Positions 17,770 through 26,355 of a stretch of 64,000 bases of DNA are shown piece by piece (the first letter of the stretch is position 1; each line of letters begins with the position of its first letter). The notes beneath the pieces are model-generated. The model was given only the letters and a program-made list of their open reading frames with translations. It ran no database searches and was not told where the DNA came from. Both the position numbers and the translations under genes were made by a program. Origin of the DNA: Pararhizobium_B sp963838155 (lineage in GTDB: Bacteria > Pseudomonadota > Alphaproteobacteria > Rhizobiales > Rhizobiaceae); NCBI GenBank assembly GCA_963838155.1, contig CAWIQE010000038.1:156979-220978 (forward strand), read 5' to 3'.

Positions 17770-18121
17770 GACTTCTCTCCCTGTCGGTTGTTGCGGACGG
17801 CCGCTACGGGGAATCGGGCCGGTTCGCACGAGTCGCGATGCCGGCGTCCGTTTCCGCTCGGGCCGATTTGTAGACCGCCGATTTGTAGACCATTGTGCCC
17901 GTGCCGTCGAACGCGACGAAGCGTTGCAATGATCCCCGACCGGCGACAAATCACCGTCCCGAAGTTTCCGTATCCCGAGCGAACTTCCACGGCAGGTCGG
18001 CGTTTGCCCTAACTGCGCCACATGCATTTGCCGAGGTGGACGCCGAAGGGGATCCGCTCCATTCGGACCCGCCCCGGCATCCGCCGTTCGCCCGCCCGAA
18101 ACAGACAAACGGAAAGCTCAC
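17770..18121. other. 352-nt divergent intergenic region
   Basis: No credible gene. It separates the threonate-dehydrogenase-like gene (minus) from the exoK-like gene (plus) and holds the 15-bp tandem duplication at 17862-17891. No clear sigma-70 boxes could be assigned. Confidence 0.5.
17862..17891. repeat. Perfect 15-bp tandem duplication, operator-like
   Basis: The unit GCCGATTTGTAGACC occurs twice head to tail. Each copy contains TTGTAGACC(A/G), which resembles the TTGT-N2-ACAA type sites of FCD GntR regulators. It lies about 95 nt before the TTG start of the threonate-dehydrogenase-like gene. Confidence 0.6.
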
Positions 18122-18928
18122 ATGACCCTCCCCGATTCCCGAGACGTCCTCGCCATGGCCATGGCCGTCGCCGCCGCCGCCCTGATGCCCGCCGCGACGA
18201 TGGCCGGCGATGCCGACAAGCCCGCCGCCAAGTCCGCATCCTTCGTCGACAATTTCGACGGCTTCGACAGGAAGCGCTGGTACGTCTCCGACGGCTGGAC
18301 CAACGGCCCGCATCAGAACTGCACCTGGTCCAAGCACGAACTGAAGGTGACGAAGGGCGTCCTGGAGCTGCATTTCGACAAGAAGGCCTTCAAGGATCGC
18401 GACTATTCCTGCGCGGAACTCCACACCAGGAAGCAATACTCCTACGGCACCTACGAGGCGCGCATGAAGACCGACGCCGGGCCCGGCCTCAACGCCGCCT
18501 TCTTCACCTATGTCGGCGCGAACGAAAAGAAGCCCCACGACGAAATCGACTTCGAGGTGCTGACGAAGAACCCGAAGAAGGTGCAGCTCAACGTCTTCGC
18601 CGCGGGCAAGGGCAAGAACGAAAAGCTGGTCGACGTGAAGGGCGGCTCCGACAAGGCCTACCACGACTACGCCTTCATCTGGGAGCCGAAGCGGCTGAGG
18701 TGGTACGTCGACGGCACTCTCGTCAACACCATCACGGACCCGGCGAAGATCCCGAGCCACGCCCAGAACATTTTCTTCAGCCTCTGGGGGAGCGACACCC
18801 TGTCGGACTGGATGGGCAAATTCGAGGATCCGGGACGCCAGGTCACCCTCGAAGTGGACCGGGTGGCCTATACGGCGCCTGGCGACAAGTGCCAGTTCGA
18901 GGGTTCCCTCGCCTGCGGGCAGGAATGA
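18122..18928 (+). CDS. exoK: Secreted GH16 beta-glycanase, ExoK-like
   Basis: 268 residues. An N-terminal signal segment ends near ATMA-G (residue 29). The GH16 domain follows, with the catalytic motif HDEIDFE near residue 141 (two glutamates and the central aspartate), upstream GTYEARMKT and downstream FIWEPKRLRWYVDGTLV. ExoK of Sinorhizobium cleaves nascent succinoglycan to low-molecular-weight forms; general GH16 enzymes act on beta-1,3-1,4-glucans. The neighbouring convergent gene is a glycosyltransferase, compatible with exopolysaccharide metabolism, but no full exo cluster is visible. Confidence 0.85.
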   Translation: MTLPDSRDVLAMAMAVAAAALMPAATMAGDADKPAAKSASFVDNFDGFDRKRWYVSDGWTNGPHQNCTWSKHELKVTKGVLELHFDKKAFKDRDYSCAELHTRKQYSYGTYEARMKTDAGPGLNAAFFTYVGANEKKPHDEIDFEVLTKNPKKVQLNVFAAGKGKNEKLVDVKGGSDKAYHDYAFIWEPKRLRWYVDGTLVNTITDPAKIPSHAQNIFFSLWGSDTLSDWMGKFEDPGRQVTLEVDRVAYTAPGDKCQFEGSLACGQE

Positions 18929-18947
18929 TCCGGCAGCTCCGGCGCAC

Positions 18948-20162
18948 TCAGGCGGCCGCCGCCGGGGACACGTAGCGGTCCGGCGAGGAGGCGTCGACGG
19001 ACGGGTCGATGCGGGCCGCTTCCCCGGTCTTCCGCGGCGACCCGTTCGTAGAGGTCGTCCAGGAAGCTTCCCGCCGCCTCGCTCGCGAACATCCGCTCGG
19101 CCGTCCCGCGCGCCTCCCGGCGCAGCGGGCGAAGCGAAGCGGGATCGCCCAGGAAGCCTTCGATCCGCCGCAGCGCGCCGTCGGCGAGGCGTTCGACCTC
19201 GTCGCGGAAATGGTCCGCATAGGCCTTCTCGCCGCGCGCCGCATAGCCGCCAGGCGTCCACCATTCCCCGGTGTCCGTCATCTGCACCGGAAGCACGATC
19301 CCGTTCACCCCGTCGGTCAGGAATTCCGGCAGCGCGCACACGCCCGTCCCGATGACGGGGGTGTGCTCCGACATGGATTCGATCGCCGAATATCCGAACG
19401 TGTCGGCGAAGGTCGCGAGGATGCTGAAATGCGAGGCCCTGAGGAGCCGGCGCACCTCCGGGTTGGGCAGCTGCCTGTGAAAGCTGACGTTCTCGAGGTC
19501 GAGCAGCTTCAGATAGGGCTCGAAGAACGCCGGATCCGTCGGATCGGTCCAGACCGGGCCGCCCACCTTGAGGGACGACACGACCGTCACCTCCAGCGGC
19601 AGGCCGCGCCTGAGCGCCTTCTCGGCCATCCGGACCGCGACGCATCCCCCCTTCCGCCCGAAATGCGCCCCGATGAAAATGATCCTGAGCCTGTCCACCG
19701 GATCGTCGGCGAGCGCGTCGGGCAGGTCGGGAACGACGATGTTCGGATGGCGGACCATCAGCTTGTCGGCGAGCAGCCCGGCCTCCGGCTCGCCGGCGTG
19801 CTGGGCGAGGAACTGGCGCTTTGCGAAATGCGAGAGGGCGATGATGCGGCGGCACCGGGCATCGGCGATGCGCGACGTCATGTACCGCACGAGCCGGCTG
19901 CGCCTTGCGAGCGCGAAATGCCGCGGGAGATGGGACTCGAACGACATGATGAATTTGGAGGAATTCACCGGGATCCGGTTGAAGGCGTGCACGAGGTCGA
20001 CCCGCGTTGCAGGCTCGATGAACGTCACGCCCTCCAGCTTCGGCGACACGAAGTTGAACGGCACGAACCGCTGCGGCAGAAGCGTGTGCCGGGAGGCCCG
20101 GGGGTGACGAAACTCGTCGGATATCGGTCGCGATAGACCGCGATGCGCAGCGGCGATTTCAT
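18948..20162 (-). pseudogene. Glycosyltransferase group 1, interrupted by two frameshifts
   Basis: The conserved part (about 20064 to 19030) reads as a GT4-type transferase: SHFAKRQFLAQHAG, the sugar-nucleotide region IIFIGAHFGRKGG and the E-x7-E-like FADTFGYSAIESMSEHTPVIGTG. The natural start MKSPLRIAVYRDRYPTSF lies in another frame from the ATG at 20162 and joins only if one base is added in the run of five G near 20100. At the other end, removing one base from the CCCC run at 19022-19025 gives a tail DPSVDASSPDRYVSPAAA with almost pure G/C third positions that stops before exoK; the unshifted frame runs into exoK with poor codon use. Either a pseudogene or two homopolymer errors. Confidence 0.75.
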
Positions 20163-20449
20163 CGGCAGGAACTCTATTCGAAGGCGGTTTCCCCCGTCAA
20201 CAAACGGCGGGCGGCAAGGTTCCGCCGCGGCCTGCCGGAAACCGGGCGAACCGCCGTCACTCCGGCGCGGCGGCCTTCCTCCGGCGCCGCCACGCACTCG
20301 ATCGCCCCCTTGCCGAACTCGTGGCTGTGCCTGGAGAACCGCCGCGCGACGCCAAAAAAGGAATTTTCGCAACGCCAAGCATTCTGCATACAGCATTCGG
20401 TACTTGATCTGCAGTGCTGCGGACGATCGCCGGCAAGGGGATCGCCGCT

Positions 20450-21295
20450 CTAGGCTTCCGGGGTTTTCGCCCGGATGTCCCTCTCCAGCAGCGCGCGCAG
20501 CTCGCCGGTCACCTCCGGCGTCGTGCCGAACCAGTGCCGGAAGCCGTCGACCGCCTGGTAGAGCAGCATTCCGAGACCGTCGACGGTCCGGTGCCCCCGG
20601 GCCTCCGCCGCCTTGAGCAGATCCGTCCGCAGCGGTACGTAGACGATGTCGCAGACCGTCGCGCCGGGCTTGAGACGGCCGAGATCGATCCGCAGCGGCG
20701 GCTGGCCGGCCATGCCGAGGCTGGTTGCGTTCACCAGCAGGTCGGCCTCGGGAAGGAGCCCGTCGACCGCGGCGAAGGAATGGGCGGTGGTGCCCCCGCC
20801 GAAATGGGAGGCGATGGCCTCGGCCTTTTCCTCGGTCCGGTTGCAGACCGCGACTTCGAGCCCCCGCCCCATCAGGCCGAAGACCGCCGCGCGGGTCGCG
20901 CCCCCGGCCCCGAGCACCACGGCGCGGCGCGCCCCGCGATCCCATCCGGGAGCGCAGGCGTCGAGATTCCCCATGAAGCCGGCCGCATCGGTGTTGCCGC
21001 CCACGAGGACGCCGTCCTGGCGCCACAGCGTGTTGACCGCGCCCATCGCCCGGGCGGCATCGTCGATGCGACGGAGATGCGGAATGACCGCGCTCTTGTG
21101 CGGAACCGTGACGTTGCCGCCGATCCATCCCTCCTCGTCGAACCGGTCGAAGAAGGCGCCGAGCGCGTCCGGCGCTACGTCGACCGCCTCGTAGCTTCCG
21201 TCGATGCCGTAGCGCGCGAGCCAGTAGCCGTGCAGCATGGGCGAGCGCGAATGCCCGATCGGATGCCCCATCACGAAAGCGCGTTTGCCCGTCAT
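20450..21295 (-). CDS. aroE: Shikimate dehydrogenase
   Basis: 281 residues. Substrate-binding half with HPIGHSRSPMLHGYW and the catalytic lysine in NVTVPHKS (about 62-69), GGNTDAAGF, then the NADP half with VVLGAGGATRAAVFGL and CNRTEEKA. The C-terminal GMLLYQAVDGFRHWFG is typical of AroE. It reduces 3-dehydroshikimate in aromatic amino acid synthesis. ATG at 21295 follows GGGAGAGG, which is itself part of a 12-bp repeat array. It is isolated from other shikimate genes, so a role in quinate or shikimate catabolism cannot be excluded. Confidence 0.92.
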   Translation of the reverse strand: MTGKRAFVMGHPIGHSRSPMLHGYWLARYGIDGSYEAVDVAPDALGAFFDRFDEEGWIGGNVTVPHKSAVIPHLRRIDDAARAMGAVNTLWRQDGVLVGGNTDAAGFMGNLDACAPGWDRGARRAVVLGAGGATRAAVFGLMGRGLEVAVCNRTEEKAEAIASHFGGGTTAHSFAAVDGLLPEADLLVNATSLGMAGQPPLRIDLGRLKPGATVCDIVYVPLRTDLLKAAEARGHRTVDGLGMLLYQAVDGFRHWFGTTPEVTGELRALLERDIRAKTPEA

Positions 21296-21297
21296 TG

Positions 21298-21332
21298 CCC
21301 TCTCCCTGCCCCTCTCCCTGCCCCTCTCCCTG
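21298..21332. repeat. Three copies of a 12-bp repeat upstream of aroE
   Basis: TCTCCCTG occurs at 21301, 21313 and 21325 inside a 12-nt unit. On the minus strand each copy gives a GGGAGAGG Shine-Dalgarno-like block; the copy nearest aroE serves as its ribosome site. Confidence 0.7.
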
Positions 21333-21465
21333 CACGTCGGCCCCGGGCGGGACGCGCGTCTCCCGCGGCCGTCGCCCGGGCCCGGTCTGATCGGTTCCCG
21401 CGCGGCCGTCAAGAGCCCCCGTCCGGCGCCCCCGTCCGGCGGCCGGTTCGACCGCACGAAGCCGA

Positions 21466-21493
21466 TTGACTGGCACGCCGCGGCGATTATGAT
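21466..21493 (+). promoter_or_regulatory. Sigma-70-type promoter of the exported protein gene
   Basis: TTGACT and TATGAT are separated by 16 nt, about 72 nt before the ATG at 21565. These are the best sigma-70 boxes in the gap. Confidence 0.55.
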
Positions 21494-21564
21494 GGCCGAC
21501 GCGAGCATGCTTCGAAATGAACGCATGGGTTGCCGGGCACTCGCGAATCGAAGGGGGAATTCCC

Positions 21565-22005
21565 ATGCCGTCCTTGTACCGATCGAAGATCGTTCTCCTG
21601 GCCGTGGCGGCGCTGATCGCCATCGGCCTTTCCAACACCGCCGAGGCCGCCAGCGGCCACGTGAGGTTCGCGGTCTACAAGGCCGGCTTCTTCGTCGGCG
21701 GGTCCGGCGGGAAGGGCACGCTGACCTTCAACGGCCGGCGCTACCCGATCACGATCGGCGGCATCTCCGCCGGCTTCGTCTTCGGCGCCTCCAAGACCTA
21801 TTTCGACGGCACCGTGCGCCACATCCGCCGCCCGAGGGACGTGGCGGGGGTCTACGGCGCCGCCGGTGGGGGCGGCGCGCTCGGCGTCGGCGCCCGCACC
21901 ATCGTCCTGCGCAACGAGAAGGGCGCCGTGCTGACGCTGACCGGCCGGCAGGTCGGACTACAGATCAATGCGGACCTGAGCGGGATGAGCATCTCCCTGA
22001 GGTGA
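21565..22005 (+). CDS. Small conserved exported protein of unknown function
   Basis: 146 residues. A signal peptide ends near AEA-ASG (about residue 30). The mature part is Gly-rich and looks all-beta: VYKAGFFVGGSGGKGTLTFNGRRYPITIGGISAGFVFGASK, then HIRRPRDVAGVYGAAGGGGALG and RQVGLQINADLSGMSISL at the end. Proteins with this layout are widespread in Rhizobiales. I cannot assign a function. ATG at 21565 is chosen for the AAGGGGG ribosome site and signal peptide; the frame opens 16 codons earlier. It is divergent from aroE. Confidence 0.8.
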   Translation: MPSLYRSKIVLLAVAALIAIGLSNTAEAASGHVRFAVYKAGFFVGGSGGKGTLTFNGRRYPITIGGISAGFVFGASKTYFDGTVRHIRRPRDVAGVYGAAGGGGALGVGARTIVLRNEKGAVLTLTGRQVGLQINADLSGMSISLR

Positions 22006-22035
22006 GACGGCCGGCCCGGCCGCGTTCGCCCGACC

Positions 22036-23628
22036 TCAGTTCTGCGCGCGCGACAGCGACACGACATTCGGCGGGACGACGTCGCCGCCGAAGAAGCGGA
22101 ACGTGTTCCGCCCATCGGCCTTGGCACGGTAGAGGGCGTCGTCGGCCTTCTTCATCAGGTCGTCGGGCATGGTCCCGTCGACCGGCGCCAGCGCGATCCC
22201 GATGCTGGTGCCCATGAGGGTCCTCGGTCCCTCGAGCGAGAACGGCTCCCGGAATGCCTCCAGGATCCGCTCGGCGACCACGATGAGGTCCGTCGGGCGT
22301 TCGAAGCCTGCGCAGATCAGCGCGAACTCGTCTCCGCCGATGCGGGCGACCGTGTCCTCGATCCGCGAGACGGCCTTGAGACGCCGGGCCGCTTCCTTGA
22401 GCAGGACGTCGCCGGCGGAGTGGCCGAAGGCATCGTTGACCGCCTTGAACCGGTCGAGATCGAGATACATCACCGCGAACGGCGTGCCCTGCCGGCCGAG
22501 CTGCGCCGAGGCCTGCTCCAGGCGATCCCTCAGCAATCTGCGATTGGGCAGGCCCGTGAGCTCGTCCGACAGCGCCAGGTGCCTGATTTCCGCATCGAGC
22601 CGCTTGCGTTCGGTCGCCTCGATCACGGTGCCCTCGAAATAGAGGATTTCGCCGTCCTTGCCCCGGATCGTCCAGCTGGTCTCCGAGATCCAGACGCGCT
22701 CGCCCGTCCTGTGCCGGCGGATTTCCGACACCAGGTCCACGACCCGCCCCGCCCGGGCGACCCGCCGCTTCCATTCCTCGCGGCGGCCCGGGTCGACGTA
22801 CCATTCCGAGCCGAGGTCGCCGAAAGCCTCGAGCAGCTCGGTCTCCGTGGCATAGCCGTGCAAATGGGCGAGCGCCGGATTTGCCCGCAGCAGGCGCCCG
22901 TCCGGGCTGGAGCGGTAGATGCCGACCACCGCGTTTTCGAAGAGCGCCCGATACTCCGCTTCAGCTTCCACCAGCCGGCGCTCCTGCACGTCACGCTCCT
23001 TCAGCGCCTGCCGATGCGCCCGCGCCAGCACCCACTGCCTGCGCAGGGTGCGCCCGGAGCGCGCCCGCACGATGGAGAGAAGGCCATTCATGAGCAGCAG
23101 CGCCACCGCGAAAACGCCCGCATGCAGGTCGTCGAAGCCGCCGTCGACATAGGCGGCGAACAGGATGGCGCTCGACGACAACCCCATGAGGACCGTCGCC
23201 AGGAAGGAGGCCGGCAGCGTCGTGTAGAAGATCGCGGGCAGCAGGAACACGATCGTCTCCGCCACGTTGCGCTGCACGGTCAGGAGCCCGGCGGAGCAGA
23301 AGCTGAGCGTCAGGCCCCAGATGGCCAGGAGGAGGACGCTCGGGACGCCGCGGCCCTTGCGGACGAGCGCGAGGCAGCCGAGCGAGACCGCCAGCTGCAT
23401 CGCACGCGGCACGATGGCGTGGCGGAGGTCGGCGCTGTCGAGCGCGAATGAATTGACGAGGAAGAAGACGACGCTGATGACCGCCGTCAGCGCGAACAGG
23501 AATTCGCATTGCCGTCGGGTGTCCCGAAGCTGCGAAAGCCGAAAGTCCCGCTCCAGGGCCCTCTCGGAGAATTCGCCCGTGAGAGCGGACAGGAGCGGTT
23601 TCTTTTCGGAGGTTGCAATCCCCGTCAT
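22036..23628 (-). CDS. Membrane PAS-GGDEF diguanylate cyclase
   Basis: About 530 residues. Residues about 35-190 contain some six hydrophobic helices, followed by a short coiled region, a PAS domain (about 205-330, VVGIYRSSPDGRLLRANPALAHLHGY with a PAC tail SETSWTIRGKDGEILYFEGT) and a GGDEF domain (about 360-515). The active site IGGDEFALI is intact, and an RIED inhibitory site lies five residues upstream, so feedback control by c-di-GMP is expected. No EAL domain. It makes c-di-GMP in response to an unknown membrane or cytoplasmic cue. The ATG at 23628 is the likely start. Confidence 0.93.
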   Translation of the reverse strand: MTGIATSEKKPLLSALTGEFSERALERDFRLSQLRDTRRQCEFLFALTAVISVVFFLVNSFALDSADLRHAIVPRAMQLAVSLGCLALVRKGRGVPSVLLLAIWGLTLSFCSAGLLTVQRNVAETIVFLLPAIFYTTLPASFLATVLMGLSSSAILFAAYVDGGFDDLHAGVFAVALLLMNGLLSIVRARSGRTLRRQWVLARAHRQALKERDVQERRLVEAEAEYRALFENAVVGIYRSSPDGRLLRANPALAHLHGYATETELLEAFGDLGSEWYVDPGRREEWKRRVARAGRVVDLVSEIRRHRTGERVWISETSWTIRGKDGEILYFEGTVIEATERKRLDAEIRHLALSDELTGLPNRRLLRDRLEQASAQLGRQGTPFAVMYLDLDRFKAVNDAFGHSAGDVLLKEAARRLKAVSRIEDTVARIGGDEFALICAGFERPTDLIVVAERILEAFREPFSLEGPRTLMGTSIGIALAPVDGTMPDDLMKKADDALYRAKADGRNTFRFFGGDVVPPNVVSLSRAQN

Positions 23629-24025
23629 CACGCGTCTTTCGGGTCTCGTTCGTCGGCTCTCGAAAGAATGGCCGCCCCATATCAAAATCGATAAGCGTTA
23701 AGGATCGCCAAAAACGAGGGCCCCGCGGCGCAATAATTATTTTCGAGACCGGGCGGCCCGCGTCGGCCGCCAATCGGGAGATCCGTGCGCATGGCCCTCG
23801 AAGGGCGTCGCCGCGGCTGGTTTTCTATGCAACGGCCCCACGGATCGGTGTGCATCTGACTATTTTGTTCGCAGGTCAATCCTTGCCTAAAGGATATGCA
23901 TCGCCGCGAATGCCCGTGTTTTCCCGAGCCCGATCAAACCTTTAGACCGGCGCCGTGCGGCCGCCGGGAGACTGGCATGGACCTTGCTCGCCTTTCCGGT
24001 CGAGGAATTGCCTGGAGATCGGACC
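23629..24025. other. 397-nt intergenic region
   Basis: Divergent gap between the cyclase (minus) and the ABC ATPase (plus). It contains two AT-rich patches (around 23731-23745 and 23860-23900) that could hold promoters, but I could not define convincing boxes, a terminator or a gene. Confidence 0.45.
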
Positions 24026-25024
24026 GTGACCGCTCAAGCACTCGAGCTCGTTGCCCTGACGAAGACCTACGGCCAGACGGTCGCCGTCGACGCGATCGAT
24101 CTCAGGATCCCGGCCGGGACCTACAGCTGCCTGCTGGGCCCGTCGGGATGCGGCAAGTCGTCCACGCTGCGGATGATCGCCGGCCACGAGCGTGCGAGTT
24201 CGGGAGACATCGTGCTGGGCAACCAGAACGTCACCGACCTCCAGCCGGCGCTGAGGGGCACGGCGATGATGTTCCAGAGCTACGCGCTGTTTCCCCATCT
24301 GTCGGTGCGCGACAACGTCGCCTTTTCCCTGCGGATGAAGGGCGTGCCCAAGGCGGATCGCTACCGCCGCGCCGAGGAGATGCTGGCGCTCGTCGACATG
24401 GACGGCTTTGCCGCGCGCCTGCCGGCCCAGCTCTCCGGCGGCCAGCAGCAGCGCGTCGCCCTCGCCCGCGCGCTCGTGACCGACCCGGCGATCCTCCTCC
24501 TCGACGAGCCGCTCTCCGCCCTCGACCCGTTCCTGAGGATCCGGATGCGGGCGGAACTCAAGCGCATCCAGAAGGACCTCGGCATCTCCTTCATCCACGT
24601 CACCCACACGCAGGAGGAGGCGATGGCGCTCGCCGACCTCGTCGTCGTCATGAAGGACGGGCGGATCGAGCAGTCCGGCACCGCCCGCAGCGTCTTCGAC
24701 CGGCCGCGCACGGAATTCGTCGCCCGTTTCATGGGCGGTCACAACATCATCCGCCTGGAGGACCGCACGGTCGCCGTCCGCGCCGACCAGATGACGATCG
24801 GCCGCCTGGCGAACGGCGCCGCTCTGTCGCTCGCCGGAACGGTGACCGGTGTCGAGTACCAGGGCACCAGCGTCCACGTCGCCGTCGAGACGGCCTCCTC
24901 CGGCGAAGTCTCCGTCGTCGTTCCGGACCGCGCCTTCTTCAGCCAGCCCTTCGAGATCGGCGAGAGCGCGCATGTCGCGTGGGCGGGCGACGACATGCAT
25001 GCCCTCGCCGCGACCGGCGCATGA
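24026..25024 (+). CDS. ABC importer ATPase, polyamine/thiamine type (PotA-like)
   Basis: 332 residues. Walker A is LLGPSGCGKSSTLRMIAG, the Q-loop MMFQSYALFPHLSV, the signature LSGGQQQRVALARAL, Walker B AILLLDEPLSALD and the H-loop HVTHTQEEA. A TOBE-like C-terminal domain covers about 245-325. I chose GTG at 24026 (TAQALELVALTKTYG) because GGAG lies 9 nt upstream. First gene of an operon with a PotD-like binding protein and two permeases. Substrate is likely a polyamine or another small organic cation or amine, by family only. Confidence 0.92.
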   Translation: MTAQALELVALTKTYGQTVAVDAIDLRIPAGTYSCLLGPSGCGKSSTLRMIAGHERASSGDIVLGNQNVTDLQPALRGTAMMFQSYALFPHLSVRDNVAFSLRMKGVPKADRYRRAEEMLALVDMDGFAARLPAQLSGGQQQRVALARALVTDPAILLLDEPLSALDPFLRIRMRAELKRIQKDLGISFIHVTHTQEEAMALADLVVVMKDGRIEQSGTARSVFDRPRTEFVARFMGGHNIIRLEDRTVAVRADQMTIGRLANGAALSLAGTVTGVEYQGTSVHVAVETASSGEVSVVVPDRAFFSQPFEIGESAHVAWAGDDMHALAATGA

Positions 25025-25067
25025 AGGCCGGTGCCGACATTTCCATAAACCCCAGGGGAGAATGACC

Positions 25068-26354
25068 ATGAAATACCGACTGAATGGCACGAGCGTCGAC
25101 CGGCGCACCTTCTTGAAGGGGACGGCCGCCGCCGCGGGCGCGGCGATCGGCTCCCAGGCGATCACCGGCTTCCCCGCCGTTCATGCCGCCGAGAGCGTGA
25201 CGCTGCGCTATCTCGGCACGGCGACCAACCAGTCGAACGACATCGCCAGGAAGGCGAAGGAAGAGACCGGCATCACCATCAAGTACATCCCGGTCACGAC
25301 CGACGACGTCGCCAAGCGCATCATCACCCAGCCGAACTCGTTCGACCTCGTCGACACCGAGTATTTCTCCCTGCCGAAGCTGGTGCCGTCGGGCAACCTG
25401 ATGGGCATGGACGCCAAGAAGATCGAGCTGGCGGACAAGATCACGCCCGTGCTGACGAAGGGGACGATCGACGGCAAGGACATCGGCAACCAGGGCACCG
25501 CGCCGTGGAAGACCTTCTATCTGGAAGGCAAGCATTCGAAGTCGTTCGCCAAGTCGCCGACCGGCTTCATGACGCTGATCCCGACGACCTACAACGCCGA
25601 CTCCCTCGGCGACCGTCCCGACATGATCGACGGCGACGTCAAGCACTGGTCGATGCTGCTCGACCCCAAGCTGAAGGGCAAGACGGCGCTGATCAACATT
25701 CCGTCGATCGGCATCATGGATGCCGCCATGGCGATCGAGTCCGCCGGACTGCTCAAGTACGAGGACAAGGGCAACCAGACCAAGGAAGAGATCGACAAGA
25801 CCATGGAGATCCTGACCAAGGCCAAGAAGGACGGCCAGTTCCGCGCCTTCTGGACGGACTTCAACGAGTCCGTGAACCTGATGGCTTCCGGCGAGGTCGT
25901 GCTCCAGTCGATGTGGTCGCCCGCCGTGACGGCGGTACGCTCCAAGGGCATCAAGTGCACCTATCTCGCGCTCGAGGAAGGCTATCGCGGCTGGGCCTCC
26001 GGCTTCGCCCTGCCGCGCACTCTTCGCGGAAAGAAGCTCGACGCGGCCTACGAGTTCATCAATTGGTTCCTGTCCGGCTGGGCCGGCGCCTACCTCTCGC
26101 GCCAGGGCTACTATCCCGCCGTGCTCGAAACCGCCAAGACGAACATGAAGCCCTACGAATGGGCCTACTGGTACGAGGGAAAGCCCGCCTCGGAGGATAT
26201 CCACGCGCCCGACGGAACCCTGATCGAGAAGGCCGGCGCCGTGCGCGACGGCGGCGCATACGACACCCGCATGAGCCGCATCGCCTGCTGGAACTCCGTC
26301 ATGGACAACAACGAATACCTCGTCCAGAAGTGGAACCAGTTCGTCGCGGCCTGA
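25068..26354 (+). CDS. ABC importer substrate-binding protein, PotD-like, Tat-exported
   Basis: 428 residues from ATG 25068, which has AGGGGAG at the right distance; the ATG 6 nt earlier is too close. A twin-arginine signal DRRTFLKG followed by a hydrophobic Ala-rich stretch ends near VHA-AES. The body is a cluster D binding protein (family of spermidine/putrescine receptors): LIPTTYNADSLG, FRAFWTDFNESVNLMASGEVVLQSMW, ALPRTLRGKKLDAAYEFINW. It works with the flanking ATPase and permeases. Confidence 0.9.
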   Translation: MKYRLNGTSVDRRTFLKGTAAAAGAAIGSQAITGFPAVHAAESVTLRYLGTATNQSNDIARKAKEETGITIKYIPVTTDDVAKRIITQPNSFDLVDTEYFSLPKLVPSGNLMGMDAKKIELADKITPVLTKGTIDGKDIGNQGTAPWKTFYLEGKHSKSFAKSPTGFMTLIPTTYNADSLGDRPDMIDGDVKHWSMLLDPKLKGKTALINIPSIGIMDAAMAIESAGLLKYEDKGNQTKEEIDKTMEILTKAKKDGQFRAFWTDFNESVNLMASGEVVLQSMWSPAVTAVRSKGIKCTYLALEEGYRGWASGFALPRTLRGKKLDAAYEFINWFLSGWAGAYLSRQGYYPAVLETAKTNMKPYEWAYWYEGKPASEDIHAPDGTLIEKAGAVRDGGAYDTRMSRIACWNSVMDNNEYLVQKWNQFVAA

Positions 26355-26355
26355 G

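Noticed and set aside
21298..21332. Short direct repeats considered as a CRISPR-like array
   Set aside because: The units are contiguous 12-mers without spacers and no cas genes are present.
20025..21638. Open frame of 537 codons on the minus strand over aroE
   Set aside because: Off-frame translation of aroE for most of its length; only its last part (from 20162) is real, as the start of the frameshifted glycosyltransferase.
24849..25067. Extended start for the PotD-like binding protein
   Set aside because: The extension overlaps the ATPase gene in another frame, and the Tat signal begins right after ATG 25068.
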